This document shows positions 42,315 through 51,300 of a stretch of DNA of 64,000 nt, one piece after another. A model generated the notes under the pieces. It saw only the letters and a list, made by a program, of their open reading frames with translations. It made no database searches and was not told the origin of the DNA. Origin of the DNA: an uncultured Desulfosarcina sp. (GTDB lineage Bacteria; Desulfobacterota; Desulfobacteria; Desulfobacterales; Desulfosarcinaceae); assembly GCF_963668215.1 (NCBI RefSeq), contig NZ_OY764190.1:1612001-1676000 (forward strand), written 5' to 3'. The number at the start of each line of letters is the position of its first letter. The first letter of the stretch is position 1. A program made the position numbers and the translations under genes.

Positions 42315-42565
42315 TACAGGACTCGCCCGGTCTTTGCAACCGTCAGGGCGAACCGGCTTACAGGCAATCCCGAACGACAGCACACCCAACAGCGCGCCCT
42401 TTTGTAAGAAAAAATATTACACCAGAATCAGAAATCCCCCAATTGAAGCTGGTCCAGTGCCTTGGTAACCTGACAGACATTGGAAAAGCACTTCCGGAAC
42501 TCCGTGGCGCATGTTTTTCGGACCCGCCGCGGAAAACCCCACTTAACCAGCAGGAGGAGAAACGA

Positions 42566-43540
42566 ATGAGGAACAAATTTTTTACCATTGCGATTTGTAT
42601 TTGTGCGGCAGCGATAATGACCATGACCTTTTCGGCGGACGCCAGTGCCAAGGCCATCTACAAGTTCGGTGGCGGTCCCGCCGGTGGAACCTTCCAGTTT
42701 ATGGCGGGTGGCATCGCTACCTATCCAGGTGTCAAATCTCTCAAGGATTTCAGAGTATTGGCTGGTGCCTCTGGTGGCTCTACTGAAAATCTACGCAAAG
42801 TAAATTCCGGCTCCTATGCTTTCGGGGTTTCTTACTCAGGCGATATTTACCTTGGAAGAAATGGACAATTGGCAAATGACGAAAATAAATATGACAACGT
42901 TATGGCTGTTGCGTTCTTTTATGGTGCTCCGGCGCAGTTGATCGTTAAAAAAGGTGGCGGTATCAATAGCGTCAAAGACTTGGTCGACAAAAAAGTCGGT
43001 GTAGGCAACGCCGGATCGGGTGCTTTTGCAACTTGTGAACGTTTTTTCAGGCATATGGGCGTTTGGGAAAAAATCGAGCGTAACGCCATGGGGTATAACG
43101 ACGCAGCCGCAGCTTTCGGCAACAACCAGTTGGATGCTTTTTGGCTGTTCACTGCATTCCCCAGCGGTGCGGTAACAATGGCCGCCCAGCAGAATGACAT
43201 CGACATGATCGATTTATATGCAGATGCTAAAGAATCCGGATTTTTTGAAAAGTTTCCATATTTTGCGAAATTGATAATTCCTGCAGGAACTTACAAAGGT
43301 GTTGATAGAGATATTCCGTCCTTTCAGGATTCGGCCCTTTGGACAGCAAACAAGGATGTGCCGGCCGATGTTGTTTATAAACTGCTTTCTCTTATTTATA
43401 CACCCGAAGGTCTTGCCCACATGGTTAACGTGAACAAGAAAGCAAAATCTATGAGTATTGAATCAGGTATAACTGGTGTGGCCACCCCCTTGCACCCGGG
43501 CGCCGAGAAGTTCTGGAAAGAAAAGGGCGTTCTAAAATAG
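42566..43540 (+). CDS. TAXI-family TRAP transporter substrate-binding protein
   Basis: 324 residues from ATG 42566 with GGAGGAG seven bases upstream. The signal peptide ends near SADASAKA. The mature protein starts YKFGGGPAGGTFQFMAGGIATYPG, with the TAXI-family GGxxGGT feature. INSVKDLVDKKVGVGNAGSGA and a Trp-rich ligand loop (LDAFWLFTAFPSGAV) follow. The middle (about 42740-43460) is markedly more AT-rich than both ends and the next gene. The permease for it is encoded 161 bases downstream. Substrate unknown; glutamate and related acids are reported for some TAXI systems. Confidence 0.9.
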   Translation: MRNKFFTIAICICAAAIMTMTFSADASAKAIYKFGGGPAGGTFQFMAGGIATYPGVKSLKDFRVLAGASGGSTENLRKVNSGSYAFGVSYSGDIYLGRNGQLANDENKYDNVMAVAFFYGAPAQLIVKKGGGINSVKDLVDKKVGVGNAGSGAFATCERFFRHMGVWEKIERNAMGYNDAAAAFGNNQLDAFWLFTAFPSGAVTMAAQQNDIDMIDLYADAKESGFFEKFPYFAKLIIPAGTYKGVDRDIPSFQDSALWTANKDVPADVVYKLLSLIYTPEGLAHMVNVNKKAKSMSIESGITGVATPLHPGAEKFWKEKGVLK

Positions 43541-43608
43541 AATAAGCTCACACGAGGGGCCTGACGGCGAATTGTCGTATCCCCTCGTTGAACAAGTTGC
43601 CTAAGAAG

Positions 43609-43673
43609 TCAGGAGTCAGTACACAGAAGAGGTGATTCGTTCCCTTTTCTGAATTCTGGCTTCTGACTCCTGA
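43609..43673. repeat. Inverted repeat between the TAXI binding protein and permease
   Basis: TCAGGAGTCAG (43609-43619) and CTGACTCCTGA (43663-43673) are exact reverse complements, extended imperfectly inward (CAGAAG/CTTCTG). GTCAGGAGTCAG-type units are common dispersed intergenic repeats. It may lower expression of the permease relative to the binding protein. Confidence 0.6.
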
Positions 43674-43701
43674 ATACCATAACAAAAAGGCAGGGGCCGC
43701 C

Positions 43702-45633
43702 GTGTACGCTCAATTAAAGCGATTCGAACAAATCATCTTCGATGTGCTCTCCGTGGCGCTGGTACTCTTTTATTCGTATGCTGCCGTGGTTCAGCCGGCA
43801 GCCACCCAGTACCACCGGGGCATTTACGTTATCATCACCTATGTGCTGGTGTTTCTGCTCTATAAATCTAAAACCCCCGTCATGCGGGTGGTGGATTACA
43901 TATTGATCCTGCTGTCGATCATCAGTATCGGCTACTGGATCGTTAATTTTGAAGCCATCAACTATCGCACCGGTGCTGAAAATGCCGTCGACAAGACCAT
44001 GGCAATGATCGGTGTCATGATCGGTATCGAGCTGGCCCGTCGGGTGGTGGGCAACGCCTTCGTGATCATCGGCGCCGTGATGCTGCTTTATGGCATATAT
44101 GGTCCCTATGCACCGGAACTGTTCGCCCATCCGGGCGACACCTTTCCCAATCTGTGTACCACCATTTACTACATGAGCGACGGAGTCTTCGGCATCATGG
44201 CCAACGTGCTGGCCACCTATGTGATTCTGTTCGTGCTTTTCGGCGCCTTTTTGGAAAAGAGCGGAGCCCAGCGCTTTTTCATCGACTGGCCCCTGGCTGC
44301 GGTAGGCCATAAGATCGGCGGCCCGGCCAAAGTATCGGTCATCGCTTCCGGTCTGTTCGGCTCCATCTCCGGCAGCGCCATTGCCAATACGGTTTCCACG
44401 GGGGCTTTCACCATTCCCATGATGAAAAAGGCCGGCTTCCGGCCCCACATCGCCGGCGGCATCGAACCTGCGGCCTCCATCGGCGGCATGTTCATGCCTC
44501 CCATCATGGGCGCCGGCGGATTCATCATGGCGGAACTGACCGGCGTGCCCTACTCGCGTATCATGCTGGTGGGCCTGTTTCCGGCCTTCATGTATTTTTT
44601 CAGCGTTTTCTGCATGGTGCACTACGAGGCCAAGATGCACAATATCGTAGGCGAGCGCAGCGAGCACAGCGCCATGGAGATTCTGACAAAAGAGTGGTTT
44701 TTCACCCTGCCGCTGATCATCATCACCATCTTCATGCTGACCGGCTACTCCCCCGGCTATTCGGCCATACTTGGATTGGCCACCTGCATCGTTGTCAGTT
44801 ATAAATACGAAGAGAACCGGATCGACAAAACCATGGCCGTGGTCATGGCCTTGGTGCTTGCCGCTCAATTGACTTCTCTGCTGCTCAGCAAGACGATGGG
44901 CCCCGATGCCGGCCGCGGCTTCCTCAAGGTGTTTTCCGAAGGCAGAATGGTCTTTGTCGGCATCGCCATCTGCGTGACGTGGTACATCGTTAGAAAAGAT
45001 CAGCGGCCCAAGATCAATACCGGGCTGAAACGCTTTGTGGACGCTTCTCGCAGCGGGGCGGAAAACAGCCTGAAGATCGGCGCCACCATCGGCGTCATCG
45101 GCATCATCATCGGGGTGCTCACCTATACCGGTCTGGTGCTGACTTTTGCCGACATCGTCATTGAATTGGCCGGCGGTTCGCTGCCGCTGACGATCCTGTT
45201 CATCGCCATGGCCTCCCTGGTGCTGGGCATGGGTGTGCCGGTCACCGCGGCCTATCTGATCACGGCGGTAGTAGCCGTCCCGGCCCTGACCCATTTGGGC
45301 GTCAACGAGATCGCCGCCCATATGATCGTCTACTGGCTCTCCCAGGATTCCAACATCACCCCGCCGGTGTGCATCGCGGCCTTTGCCGGGGCGACCATTG
45401 CCAAGGCCAACATGTGGCGTACGGCTTTCGCCTCCTTCAAGTTCGCGAAATTTCTCTACCTGGGCCCGTTCCTCTTCGGCTACGTGCCGGGCTTTTCCCT
45501 GGACGGCAGCGCCATGGATATCGTCAAGGCTTTTGTGGCCATTATTTTTGCCACCTGGCTCTACTCGTATATCTTAAGCGGCATCTGGGTAAAAAGCATC
45601 AAAGGGTGGTTCAAAAAGGCCCCGGCGGCCTGA
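43702..45633 (+). CDS. TRAP transporter permease, fused small and large subunits (TAXI type)
   Basis: 643 residues from GTG 43702 with AGGGG upstream. An N-terminal four-helix DctQ-like part (about residues 10-110) is followed by the 12-helix DctM domain, including FGSISGSAIANTVSTGAFTIPMMKKAGFRP, GIEPAASIGGMFMPPIMGAGGFIMAE and LVLGMGVPVTAAYLI. Fusion of both subunits is normal for TAXI systems. It imports an organic acid driven by a Na+ gradient by family. A sodium gradient would suit the sodium-type Fo c subunit encoded at 56398, though this is only an association. Confidence 0.92.
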   Translation: MYAQLKRFEQIIFDVLSVALVLFYSYAAVVQPAATQYHRGIYVIITYVLVFLLYKSKTPVMRVVDYILILLSIISIGYWIVNFEAINYRTGAENAVDKTMAMIGVMIGIELARRVVGNAFVIIGAVMLLYGIYGPYAPELFAHPGDTFPNLCTTIYYMSDGVFGIMANVLATYVILFVLFGAFLEKSGAQRFFIDWPLAAVGHKIGGPAKVSVIASGLFGSISGSAIANTVSTGAFTIPMMKKAGFRPHIAGGIEPAASIGGMFMPPIMGAGGFIMAELTGVPYSRIMLVGLFPAFMYFFSVFCMVHYEAKMHNIVGERSEHSAMEILTKEWFFTLPLIIITIFMLTGYSPGYSAILGLATCIVVSYKYEENRIDKTMAVVMALVLAAQLTSLLLSKTMGPDAGRGFLKVFSEGRMVFVGIAICVTWYIVRKDQRPKINTGLKRFVDASRSGAENSLKIGATIGVIGIIIGVLTYTGLVLTFADIVIELAGGSLPLTILFIAMASLVLGMGVPVTAAYLITAVVAVPALTHLGVNEIAAHMIVYWLSQDSNITPPVCIAAFAGATIAKANMWRTAFASFKFAKFLYLGPFLFGYVPGFSLDGSAMDIVKAFVAIIFATWLYSYILSGIWVKSIKGWFKKAPAA

Positions 45634-45686
45634 TCGACGCACCCGAATAAAAAGATTCACCCAGCAGCAACTTCCAAACCTCCATA

Positions 45687-45717
45687 AAAAATCCCGCTCT
45701 TCAGGAGCGGGATTTTT
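45687..45717. terminator. Bidirectional intrinsic terminator
   Basis: CCCGCTC 45693-45699 pairs with GAGCGGG 45705-45711, flanked by an A run and a T run. It sits between the convergent TRAP permease and radical SAM genes and can serve both. Confidence 0.9.
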
Positions 45718-45732
45718 TATTTTCAATGGGTA

Positions 45733-46803
45733 CTACGGCAGGACAATGCGTTGATCGGCAACCCGGATATGATCCTTCGCCAGCGTCGCGTCTTGAACCA
45801 ATGAGACCTTTTCCAGGTGAAATGTTTGTTTCAAGTGGGAAAGGTTTTCTTTTTTCAGCCCCTGAACCCGCGAGATCATTCGGGGATGGGCCGCGATGAC
45901 CAGCGTATCGGGCAGGCCGGTCATGTTTTTGAGGGCCGCTGAAATCGCGTCGAGAACAATTTCGGCATACACCTGGTGGCCGAAAGCCGGATGGTAGGGA
46001 CCGGCCACCAGACCGGTTTCCGCGTTCAAGCCGTCCGAGGCCTGAAGTCCCATGCGGATAACGGGAATATGGCGGTTTTTAAAGAAAAGATAGATGCGTT
46101 TGACCAATGTGACGCATGTGTCCAGGGCCATGGGACGATATCTTCCGGAACGGAACCAGTCGGCCAAAGGGCTGCCTTCGAGAACCAGGGTGGGATAGAT
46201 TCTCACAAAATCGGGCGCCAACGCCGCCATCCGGCGGGCCGTCTCCATGGCGCCCTCCTCGCTGTCGCCGGGAAGCCCGACCATCATCTGCAGGCCCAGT
46301 CGGTAGCCTTTTTCCTTTACCCGCCCGGCGGCGGCAACCGTGTCCGCTGCCCGGTGGCCGCGCTCGGCAAGGTCCAGGACCTGATCCTCCATGGACTGAA
46401 CCCCCAATTCGATAGTCGAAACGGGAAATCCGGCCAGCAGTTCCAGTCTTTTTTCGCAGACCGTATCCGGTCTTGTGGAAAAGCGGATGCTGTCGACGGT
46501 TCCGTTCTGCACGAATTCTGCCGCCACTTCCAGCAGACGCTGGATCGATGCAGGCTTCAGGCCCAGGAAATTGCCTCCGAAAAAGGAGATCTGGACCGTC
46601 GAGGAGGGGCGCTTGCCATATTTCAGAAACCGGCTGACTTCCTGGCGGATCTGGTCCGGTGTGGGGCAGCGGCGCGGCGTGTCGGTGATCGCCGGCTGGC
46701 TGCAGAAAACACATTGATGGGGGCATCCCAACTGCGGGATGAAAATCGGGATAATCAGGGGATGGGCGTGGGCCGCGGCGGCGCTGTCATCCGGTCTGCT
46801 CAA
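45733..46803 (-). CDS. Radical SAM protein (Elp3-like / oxygen-independent coproporphyrinogen-oxidase-like)
   Basis: 356 residues. It starts at TTG 46803, overlapping the rnc stop (TTGA). The cluster motif is LGCPHQCVFCSQ (C-x3-C-x2-C, about residues 26-37). ISFFGGNFLGL, STIELGVQSMEDQVLDLAERGH and GLQMMVGLPGDSEEG follow, typical of the Elp3-like radical SAM domain, but there is no acetyltransferase domain. The role is unknown; tRNA modification or porphyrin chemistry are possible. It is cotranscribed with rnc. Confidence 0.82.
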   Translation of the reverse strand: MSRPDDSAAAAHAHPLIIPIFIPQLGCPHQCVFCSQPAITDTPRRCPTPDQIRQEVSRFLKYGKRPSSTVQISFFGGNFLGLKPASIQRLLEVAAEFVQNGTVDSIRFSTRPDTVCEKRLELLAGFPVSTIELGVQSMEDQVLDLAERGHRAADTVAAAGRVKEKGYRLGLQMMVGLPGDSEEGAMETARRMAALAPDFVRIYPTLVLEGSPLADWFRSGRYRPMALDTCVTLVKRIYLFFKNRHIPVIRMGLQASDGLNAETGLVAGPYHPAFGHQVYAEIVLDAISAALKNMTGLPDTLVIAAHPRMISRVQGLKKENLSHLKQTFHLEKVSLVQDATLAKDHIRVADQRIVLP

Positions 46804-47516
46804 GGGCCTTTATCCAATAGCTCCAGGCCGGCCCGGGCCGCTTCCTGTTCGGCCATTTTTTTGCTTTTTCCATCCCCTTCGGCGGTGATACCCGCCACGC
46901 GCACCTGCACCCGGAAGGTCTTGCTGTGATCCGGTCCGCTGGTGTCGACGACCCGATACCTCGGAATTTCGCGATAGACGGACTGGGCGTGCTCTTGAAG
47001 CTGGCTTTTGTAATCGGTTTCGTAGCGGCCGCGGTTGACCTTGGCCAACTGCCGGGAAAAACGGCTTTCGACGAAGGCAAAGGCCGCATCGAAGCCGCCG
47101 TCCAGGTAGATGGCGGCGATAACCGCCTCGACGGCATCGGCCAGAATGGAATTTTTGTCCCTGCCGCCGGTCAGCGCTTCGCCCTTACCCAGCAACAGGT
47201 GCGGGCCGAGTTCGATTTCCCTCGCGATGGCGGCCAATCGGGTTTCATTGACCAGATGGGCCCGGTTTCGGGACAATTCGCCCTCGGCCAGGTTCGGGTA
47301 GCGCTGCATCAGCAGATGACTGATCGCCAGATTGAGAACGGCATCGCCCAAAAATTCGAGCCGTTCGTTGCTTTCCAAATTTTCCTGGGGCTGCTCGTTG
47401 ACATAGGAACTGTGGCACAGGGCGCCGGTCAACAGGGCGGGATCATTGAAATGGTATCCCAACGCCGCTTCCAACTGTTTGCTATCGGGGATGTCTTCGC
47501 TGTGGGGTTCCGTCAT
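46800..47516 (-). CDS. rnc: Ribonuclease III
   Basis: 238 residues, normal length. The catalytic signature is NERLEFLGDAVLNLAISHLL (about residues 45-64), and a second acidic site is in ADAVEAVIAAIYLDGGF. The C-terminal dsRNA-binding domain is DYKSQLQEHAQS through FRVQVRVAGITAEGDGKSKKMAEQEAARAGLELL. It processes rRNA and structured RNAs. The gene overlaps the radical SAM and PHP genes by four bases on either side, so the three are tightly coupled. Confidence 0.95.
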   Translation of the reverse strand: MTEPHSEDIPDSKQLEAALGYHFNDPALLTGALCHSSYVNEQPQENLESNERLEFLGDAVLNLAISHLLMQRYPNLAEGELSRNRAHLVNETRLAAIAREIELGPHLLLGKGEALTGGRDKNSILADAVEAVIAAIYLDGGFDAAFAFVESRFSRQLAKVNRGRYETDYKSQLQEHAQSVYREIPRYRVVDTSGPDHSKTFRVQVRVAGITAEGDGKSKKMAEQEAARAGLELLDKGP

Positions 47517-48412
47517 GGTCGGGTTTTCAAATTCTTCACCAGGTTCTCGTAAATCGAATAGGGCACATAAAAGCTGCCGTCGCCGACGCCCATCTGGATT
47601 CCCGGTGTGACCTCGCCGTGGAAATCCGTTCCCCCGGTAATGACAAGGTTGTACTTGCGCGCCAGGCGGCAGTATTCGGTAGCGACCGTTTCCGGGTGAT
47701 CGGGATAGATGGCTTCGATGCCCCCCAGGCCCATGGCGATCAGGGCTTGCAGGAAGGGCTCGAACCCGTCCTGACCTTTCAAATCGTTCAGGTACGGGTG
47801 GGCTAGAACGGCGATGCCGCCGGCAGCGTCGATGGCGCCGATGGCATCCGCCATGGGAACGCGGTATTTGGCCACATACCCCGGTCTGTTTTTCCCCAGA
47901 AAGCGGTCGAAAGCATCGTCTATGGAATCGGCCAGCCCTTTTTTCACCATCAGTCGCGCAATGTGGGGGCGGCCGGCAACGCCGCTGCCCACAATGGGCG
48001 TCAATTCGTCAGCATTCAGGTCCATGCCCAACGCGTTGAGCCGGGCGATGATTCTCGGGTTGCGATTTTCTCTGGCCGCCTTCAACACATCGAGCAAAGC
48101 GCCAAGCCTCGTATTGCCAAGGTCGATCCCATAACCGAGAATATGAATGCTTCCGTCCGACACAAATCCCGGCGGTGCGTCGGCGCTGATTTCGATGCCG
48201 GTAAGAAATTGCAGGGTTGACGGGATACCCCGGGAAATTGCGGCCGCAGAACCGGCCAGGGTGTCATGATCGGTAATGGCGATGGCTTTCAGGCCGAGTT
48301 GGACTGCCATCGCCAGGATTTCGGTTGGGGTCAGGGTGCCGTCGGAGGCCGTTGAATGAACATGCAGATCGATGGCGGCATTGGGCGGGTCAGATGCCAA
48401 GGGCTTTTTCAA
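47513..48412 (-). CDS. PHP-domain phosphoesterase (nucleoside 3',5'-bisphosphate phosphatase / RNase AM type)
   Basis: 299 residues from TTG 48412, which has GGAGG three bases upstream. IDLHVHSTASDGTLTPTEI holds the first HxH zinc motif. AIAITDHDTLAG is motif II. GIEISAD, HILGYGID and the last His pair (LAHPYL and GGTDFHG) complete the trinuclear site. The family removes the 3'-phosphate from 3',5'-bisphosphonucleotides or trims RNA 5' ends. It overlaps the dksA-type gene by 23 bases and rnc by four, forming one transcript. Confidence 0.88.
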   Translation of the reverse strand: MKKPLASDPPNAAIDLHVHSTASDGTLTPTEILAMAVQLGLKAIAITDHDTLAGSAAAISRGIPSTLQFLTGIEISADAPPGFVSDGSIHILGYGIDLGNTRLGALLDVLKAARENRNPRIIARLNALGMDLNADELTPIVGSGVAGRPHIARLMVKKGLADSIDDAFDRFLGKNRPGYVAKYRVPMADAIGAIDAAGGIAVLAHPYLNDLKGQDGFEPFLQALIAMGLGGIEAIYPDHPETVATEYCRLARKYNLVITGGTDFHGEVTPGIQMGVGDGSFYVPYSIYENLVKNLKTRP

Positions 48413-48752
48413 AAGCCTCCTCTTTGGTCTTGCATTCGATGCACTGGGTGGTAACCGGCCTGGCCTTCAGCCGTTCGATGGAAATATCGTCACCACACTT
48501 TTCGCAGATACCAAAGGTGCCGTTTTCGATTCGCTCGAGCGCTTTTTTGACTTTCTTGATCAGCTTGTGCTCGCGATCCCGAATGCGCAGCATAAAATTG
48601 CGATCCGACTCCAGCGTCGCCCGATCTGTGGGATCCGGAAAATTTTCCTTCTGTTCCGTCATCCCCGAAACGGTTTCGCCCGCATGGCTCAGCAGTTCCT
48701 GTAGCCGCCTGTGAAGAAGATCCTCGAAAAATTTCAAATCGTCTTTGTTCAT
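48390..48752 (-). CDS. DksA/TraR-family C4 zinc-finger protein
   Basis: 120 residues. The coiled-coil part is DLKFFEDLLHRRLQELLSHAGETVSGM. The zinc finger is CEKCGDDISIERLKARPVTTQCIECK (about residues 83-108; C-x2-C-x17-C-x2-C). RIENGTFGICEKCG is the family hallmark. DksA-type proteins bind RNA polymerase and adjust transcription with ppGpp. Start ATG 48752. The 185-base gap before it (to fabD) contains AT-rich DNA, where its promoter should lie. Confidence 0.9.
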   Translation of the reverse strand: MNKDDLKFFEDLLHRRLQELLSHAGETVSGMTEQKENFPDPTDRATLESDRNFMLRIRDREHKLIKKVKKALERIENGTFGICEKCGDDISIERLKARPVTTQCIECKTKEEAFEKALGI

Positions 48753-48937
48753 GGCTCAACCCTGCACGAGTAAATATATTTATCGCCGCAAAAAAAATAA
48801 AAACTAACACAATGAAATCGGCATGTAAAGTGCTATGTGCCGCTGCCATTCCGACGGCGCCGCTATGCCATCAGTCGTCGACCGCATGTTGCGGGTTTTC
48901 GTGCAACCACTTCCGGGGAGGGGCCTGTAAAAACGTT

Positions 48938-49876
48938 TCAGGACAATTCGGACACCAGCGCTTCCAGGGTTTTCATATTGCCGACATTGAAAACCCGATG
49001 GTCGTATTCCGGCGGAACGATTTTTTTCAGCAAACCCGCCAGCACCCTGCCCGGCCCCACCTCAATGAAGGTATCCACCTTTTCCGCCATCAGGCGGCAG
49101 ACGGTATCGTACCAGCGTACCGGGCTGCACAGCTGATTGGCCATGAGTTGCCGGATTTCCGGAGCCTCCTGGCAGCTGTCCGCGGATACATTGTGAATGA
49201 CCCGGTGGGCCGGCGATGAAAACTCGATGGTTTCCAGAAATGCGGCAAACTCTTCTTCGGCCCCTTTGATCAGTTCACTGTGCCAGGCGCCGCTCACTTT
49301 CAGGGGGATCGCCCGCGCACCCTTGGCTTTGGCGGCCTGGGATACGGCGGAAACCGCATCCGGGCTTCCGGTGATGACGATCTGCTCTTTGGAATTGTGG
49401 TTGGCCACCGAGACCGTGCCAGACGATTGATCAGCCTGCACCAGTTCATCGACCCTGTCGATCTCCAGCCCCACAATGGCGCTCATGGCCCCCTTGTGCT
49501 GCTGGGATTCCCTGTGCATCAACTGCCCGCGCTTGAAAACCATCCGCAGGGTGTCGGCCATGGAGACGACGCCGGCGGATCGCAGCGCGCTGTATTCGCC
49601 CAGGCTGTGGCCCGTAGAGAATTGGCATGGGATGCCGGCCCGCTCGATGGCAGCCAGGCAGGCCAGGTTCACGGCCGTGACGGCCGGCTGCAGGTTTACG
49701 GTTTCCGTCAGGGTTTCCATGGGACCCTTGAAACAGATTTTGGAAATATGGGCACCGGCGATCTCATCGGCGGCGTCGAAGATTTCCCTGACGAAGTCGT
49801 ATTCTTCAAACAGGTCCTGCCCCATGCCCACGGACTGGGAGCCCTGGCCCGGGAACAAAAAAGCAATGGTTTTCAA
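48938..49876 (-). CDS. fabD: Malonyl-CoA:ACP transacylase
   Basis: 312 residues. Start TTG 49876 is chosen because GGAGG lies seven bases upstream and KTIAFLFPGQGSQSVGMGQDL is the standard N terminus. GHSLGEYSAL (about residues 91-100) holds the catalytic Ser. MHRES, the GSPDAVSAVSQAA small domain and the catalytic His in GAWHSELI are present. It loads malonyl groups on ACP for fatty acid synthesis. The other fab genes are not adjacent. It follows hemA by 85 bases. Confidence 0.95.
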   Translation of the reverse strand: MKTIAFLFPGQGSQSVGMGQDLFEEYDFVREIFDAADEIAGAHISKICFKGPMETLTETVNLQPAVTAVNLACLAAIERAGIPCQFSTGHSLGEYSALRSAGVVSMADTLRMVFKRGQLMHRESQQHKGAMSAIVGLEIDRVDELVQADQSSGTVSVANHNSKEQIVITGSPDAVSAVSQAAKAKGARAIPLKVSGAWHSELIKGAEEEFAAFLETIEFSSPAHRVIHNVSADSCQEAPEIRQLMANQLCSPVRWYDTVCRLMAEKVDTFIEVGPGRVLAGLLKKIVPPEYDHRVFNVGNMKTLEALVSELS

Positions 49877-49961
49877 TCGGATTCCTCCATTATCGATCAA
49901 TTTTGGGTTGCGGTTCGAAAACGCACCCGTCAAATGGCGGTTTTGCCTGCAGCGAATCGAT

Positions 49962-51227
49962 TCAGTCGAGCTTGAAGAGTTTTCGCGTCAGGTCCAGCGG
50001 AACGGACTTGTCGCCATGGCAACCGTCTTTTTTCAAAAATTGGGTGGGGTCGTGTAAAATCTTGTTTACCAGTGCATGGGTCATGCGCTCCACGGCCCGT
50101 TTGTCGGCCTCCGGGAGGTGGTTCAGCGCTCCCAGGGTTTTTTCCAGCTCGCTTCTGGCGAGGGTTTCCACTTTGTCGCGCAGGGCAACGATGGTGGGCA
50201 CCACGGCCAGGGTGTCGTACCAGCGGCGAAATCCGATAACGGCTTCGTCGATGATGCGCCGGGCCTTCATGGCCTCCCGGTTGCGGTCTTCGATATTCTC
50301 GTCCACGATGCCCTTCAGGTCGTCAATATCGTAGACATAGGCGTTGTTGATGCGGTTGATCTCCGGGTCGATGTCCCTGGGAACGGCGATGTCGATAAAA
50401 AACAGCCGGCGGTTGCGGCGGTTTTTCATGGCCTGTTTGATCTGCTGTTTGCGCAGCACGTAATCGGTGGCCCCGGTGGAACTGATGACGATATCCACAT
50501 CCTGAATGCCGTCGATAATCTCTTCGAAACGAATGGCCTGGCCGGAAAAACGCCTGGCCAGTTCCACGCCTCTTTCGAAGGTTCGATTGGCCACGGTGAT
50601 CGCTCCGGCTTGGTTACGGATCAGGTGCTCCACGGCCAGTTCCGCCATCTCGCCGGCACCGATCAGCATGACCCGTTTGCCCTTCAGCTCTCCGAAGATT
50701 TTCCGGCCCAATTCGATGGCCGCATAGCTGATGCTGACGGCATGGTCGCCGATGCCGGTTTCCGTGCGCACTTTTTTGGCGACGAAAAAGGTCCGATGCA
50801 GCAGTTTGTTGAGAATCACGCCGGAAGCCCGCGCCACGGTGGCCTGACGGTAGGAGGCTTTCATCTGGCCGAGAATCTGGGGCTCGCCCACTACCATGGA
50901 ATCCAGGCTGGAGGCCACCTGGAAGGTGTGCCGGACGGCGTCTTCGCCCCTGTGGATATAAAGGGCGTCGTCGAAGCGGTCCAGCGGCACCCTTTTAAAA
51001 TCGGCCAGAAAACGTTTGGCCGCAGCGATCCCCTCCTCCTGGTCGTCGACCGCCATCAGCAGTTCGACGCGGTTGCAGGTGGAAAAAAGAACCGCTTCTC
51101 CGATCGCCGCATTGTCCCGCAGCATGGAAAGCGCACGTTCGGTTTCGTCCTCTGTAAAGGCGATGCACTCCCGCACGTGGACGGATGCGGTTTTATGGTT
51201 GAGTCCCAGCAGTACGATATCGCGCAT
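49962..51227 (-). CDS. hemA: Glutamyl-tRNA reductase
   Basis: 421 residues, normal length. GLNHKTASVHVRECIAF with STCNRVELL (catalytic Cys about residue 50) forms the catalytic domain. GEPQILGQMKASYRQA and the NADPH-binding LIGAGEMAELAVEHL follow. The C-terminal dimerisation helix (RMTHALVNKILHDPTQFLKK) is intact. It makes glutamate-1-semialdehyde for tetrapyrroles. It is grouped with the ccsB-type and precorrin-2 dehydrogenase genes, a heme-synthesis and heme-delivery cluster common in sulfate reducers. Confidence 0.96.
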   Translation of the reverse strand: MRDIVLLGLNHKTASVHVRECIAFTEDETERALSMLRDNAAIGEAVLFSTCNRVELLMAVDDQEEGIAAAKRFLADFKRVPLDRFDDALYIHRGEDAVRHTFQVASSLDSMVVGEPQILGQMKASYRQATVARASGVILNKLLHRTFFVAKKVRTETGIGDHAVSISYAAIELGRKIFGELKGKRVMLIGAGEMAELAVEHLIRNQAGAITVANRTFERGVELARRFSGQAIRFEEIIDGIQDVDIVISSTGATDYVLRKQQIKQAMKNRRNRRLFFIDIAVPRDIDPEINRINNAYVYDIDDLKGIVDENIEDRNREAMKARRIIDEAVIGFRRWYDTLAVVPTIVALRDKVETLARSELEKTLGALNHLPEADKRAVERMTHALVNKILHDPTQFLKKDGCHGDKSVPLDLTRKLFKLD

Positions 51228-51300
51228 GGTTGTTTATCGCCGTCGGCCGGGCCCGCAACGGGCCGCTGATAACCGACCGTTATATGCCGATTCCCGAGGG

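Noticed and set aside
42518..42533. TGGCGC-N5-TTTC as a sigma-54 promoter before the TAXI gene
   Set aside because: The -12 element lacks the invariant GC, so it is not a credible match.
43714..45321. 535-codon minus-strand frame opposite the TRAP permease
   Set aside because: The product is rich in His, Gly and Asp without domains. The plus strand is a full TRAP permease.
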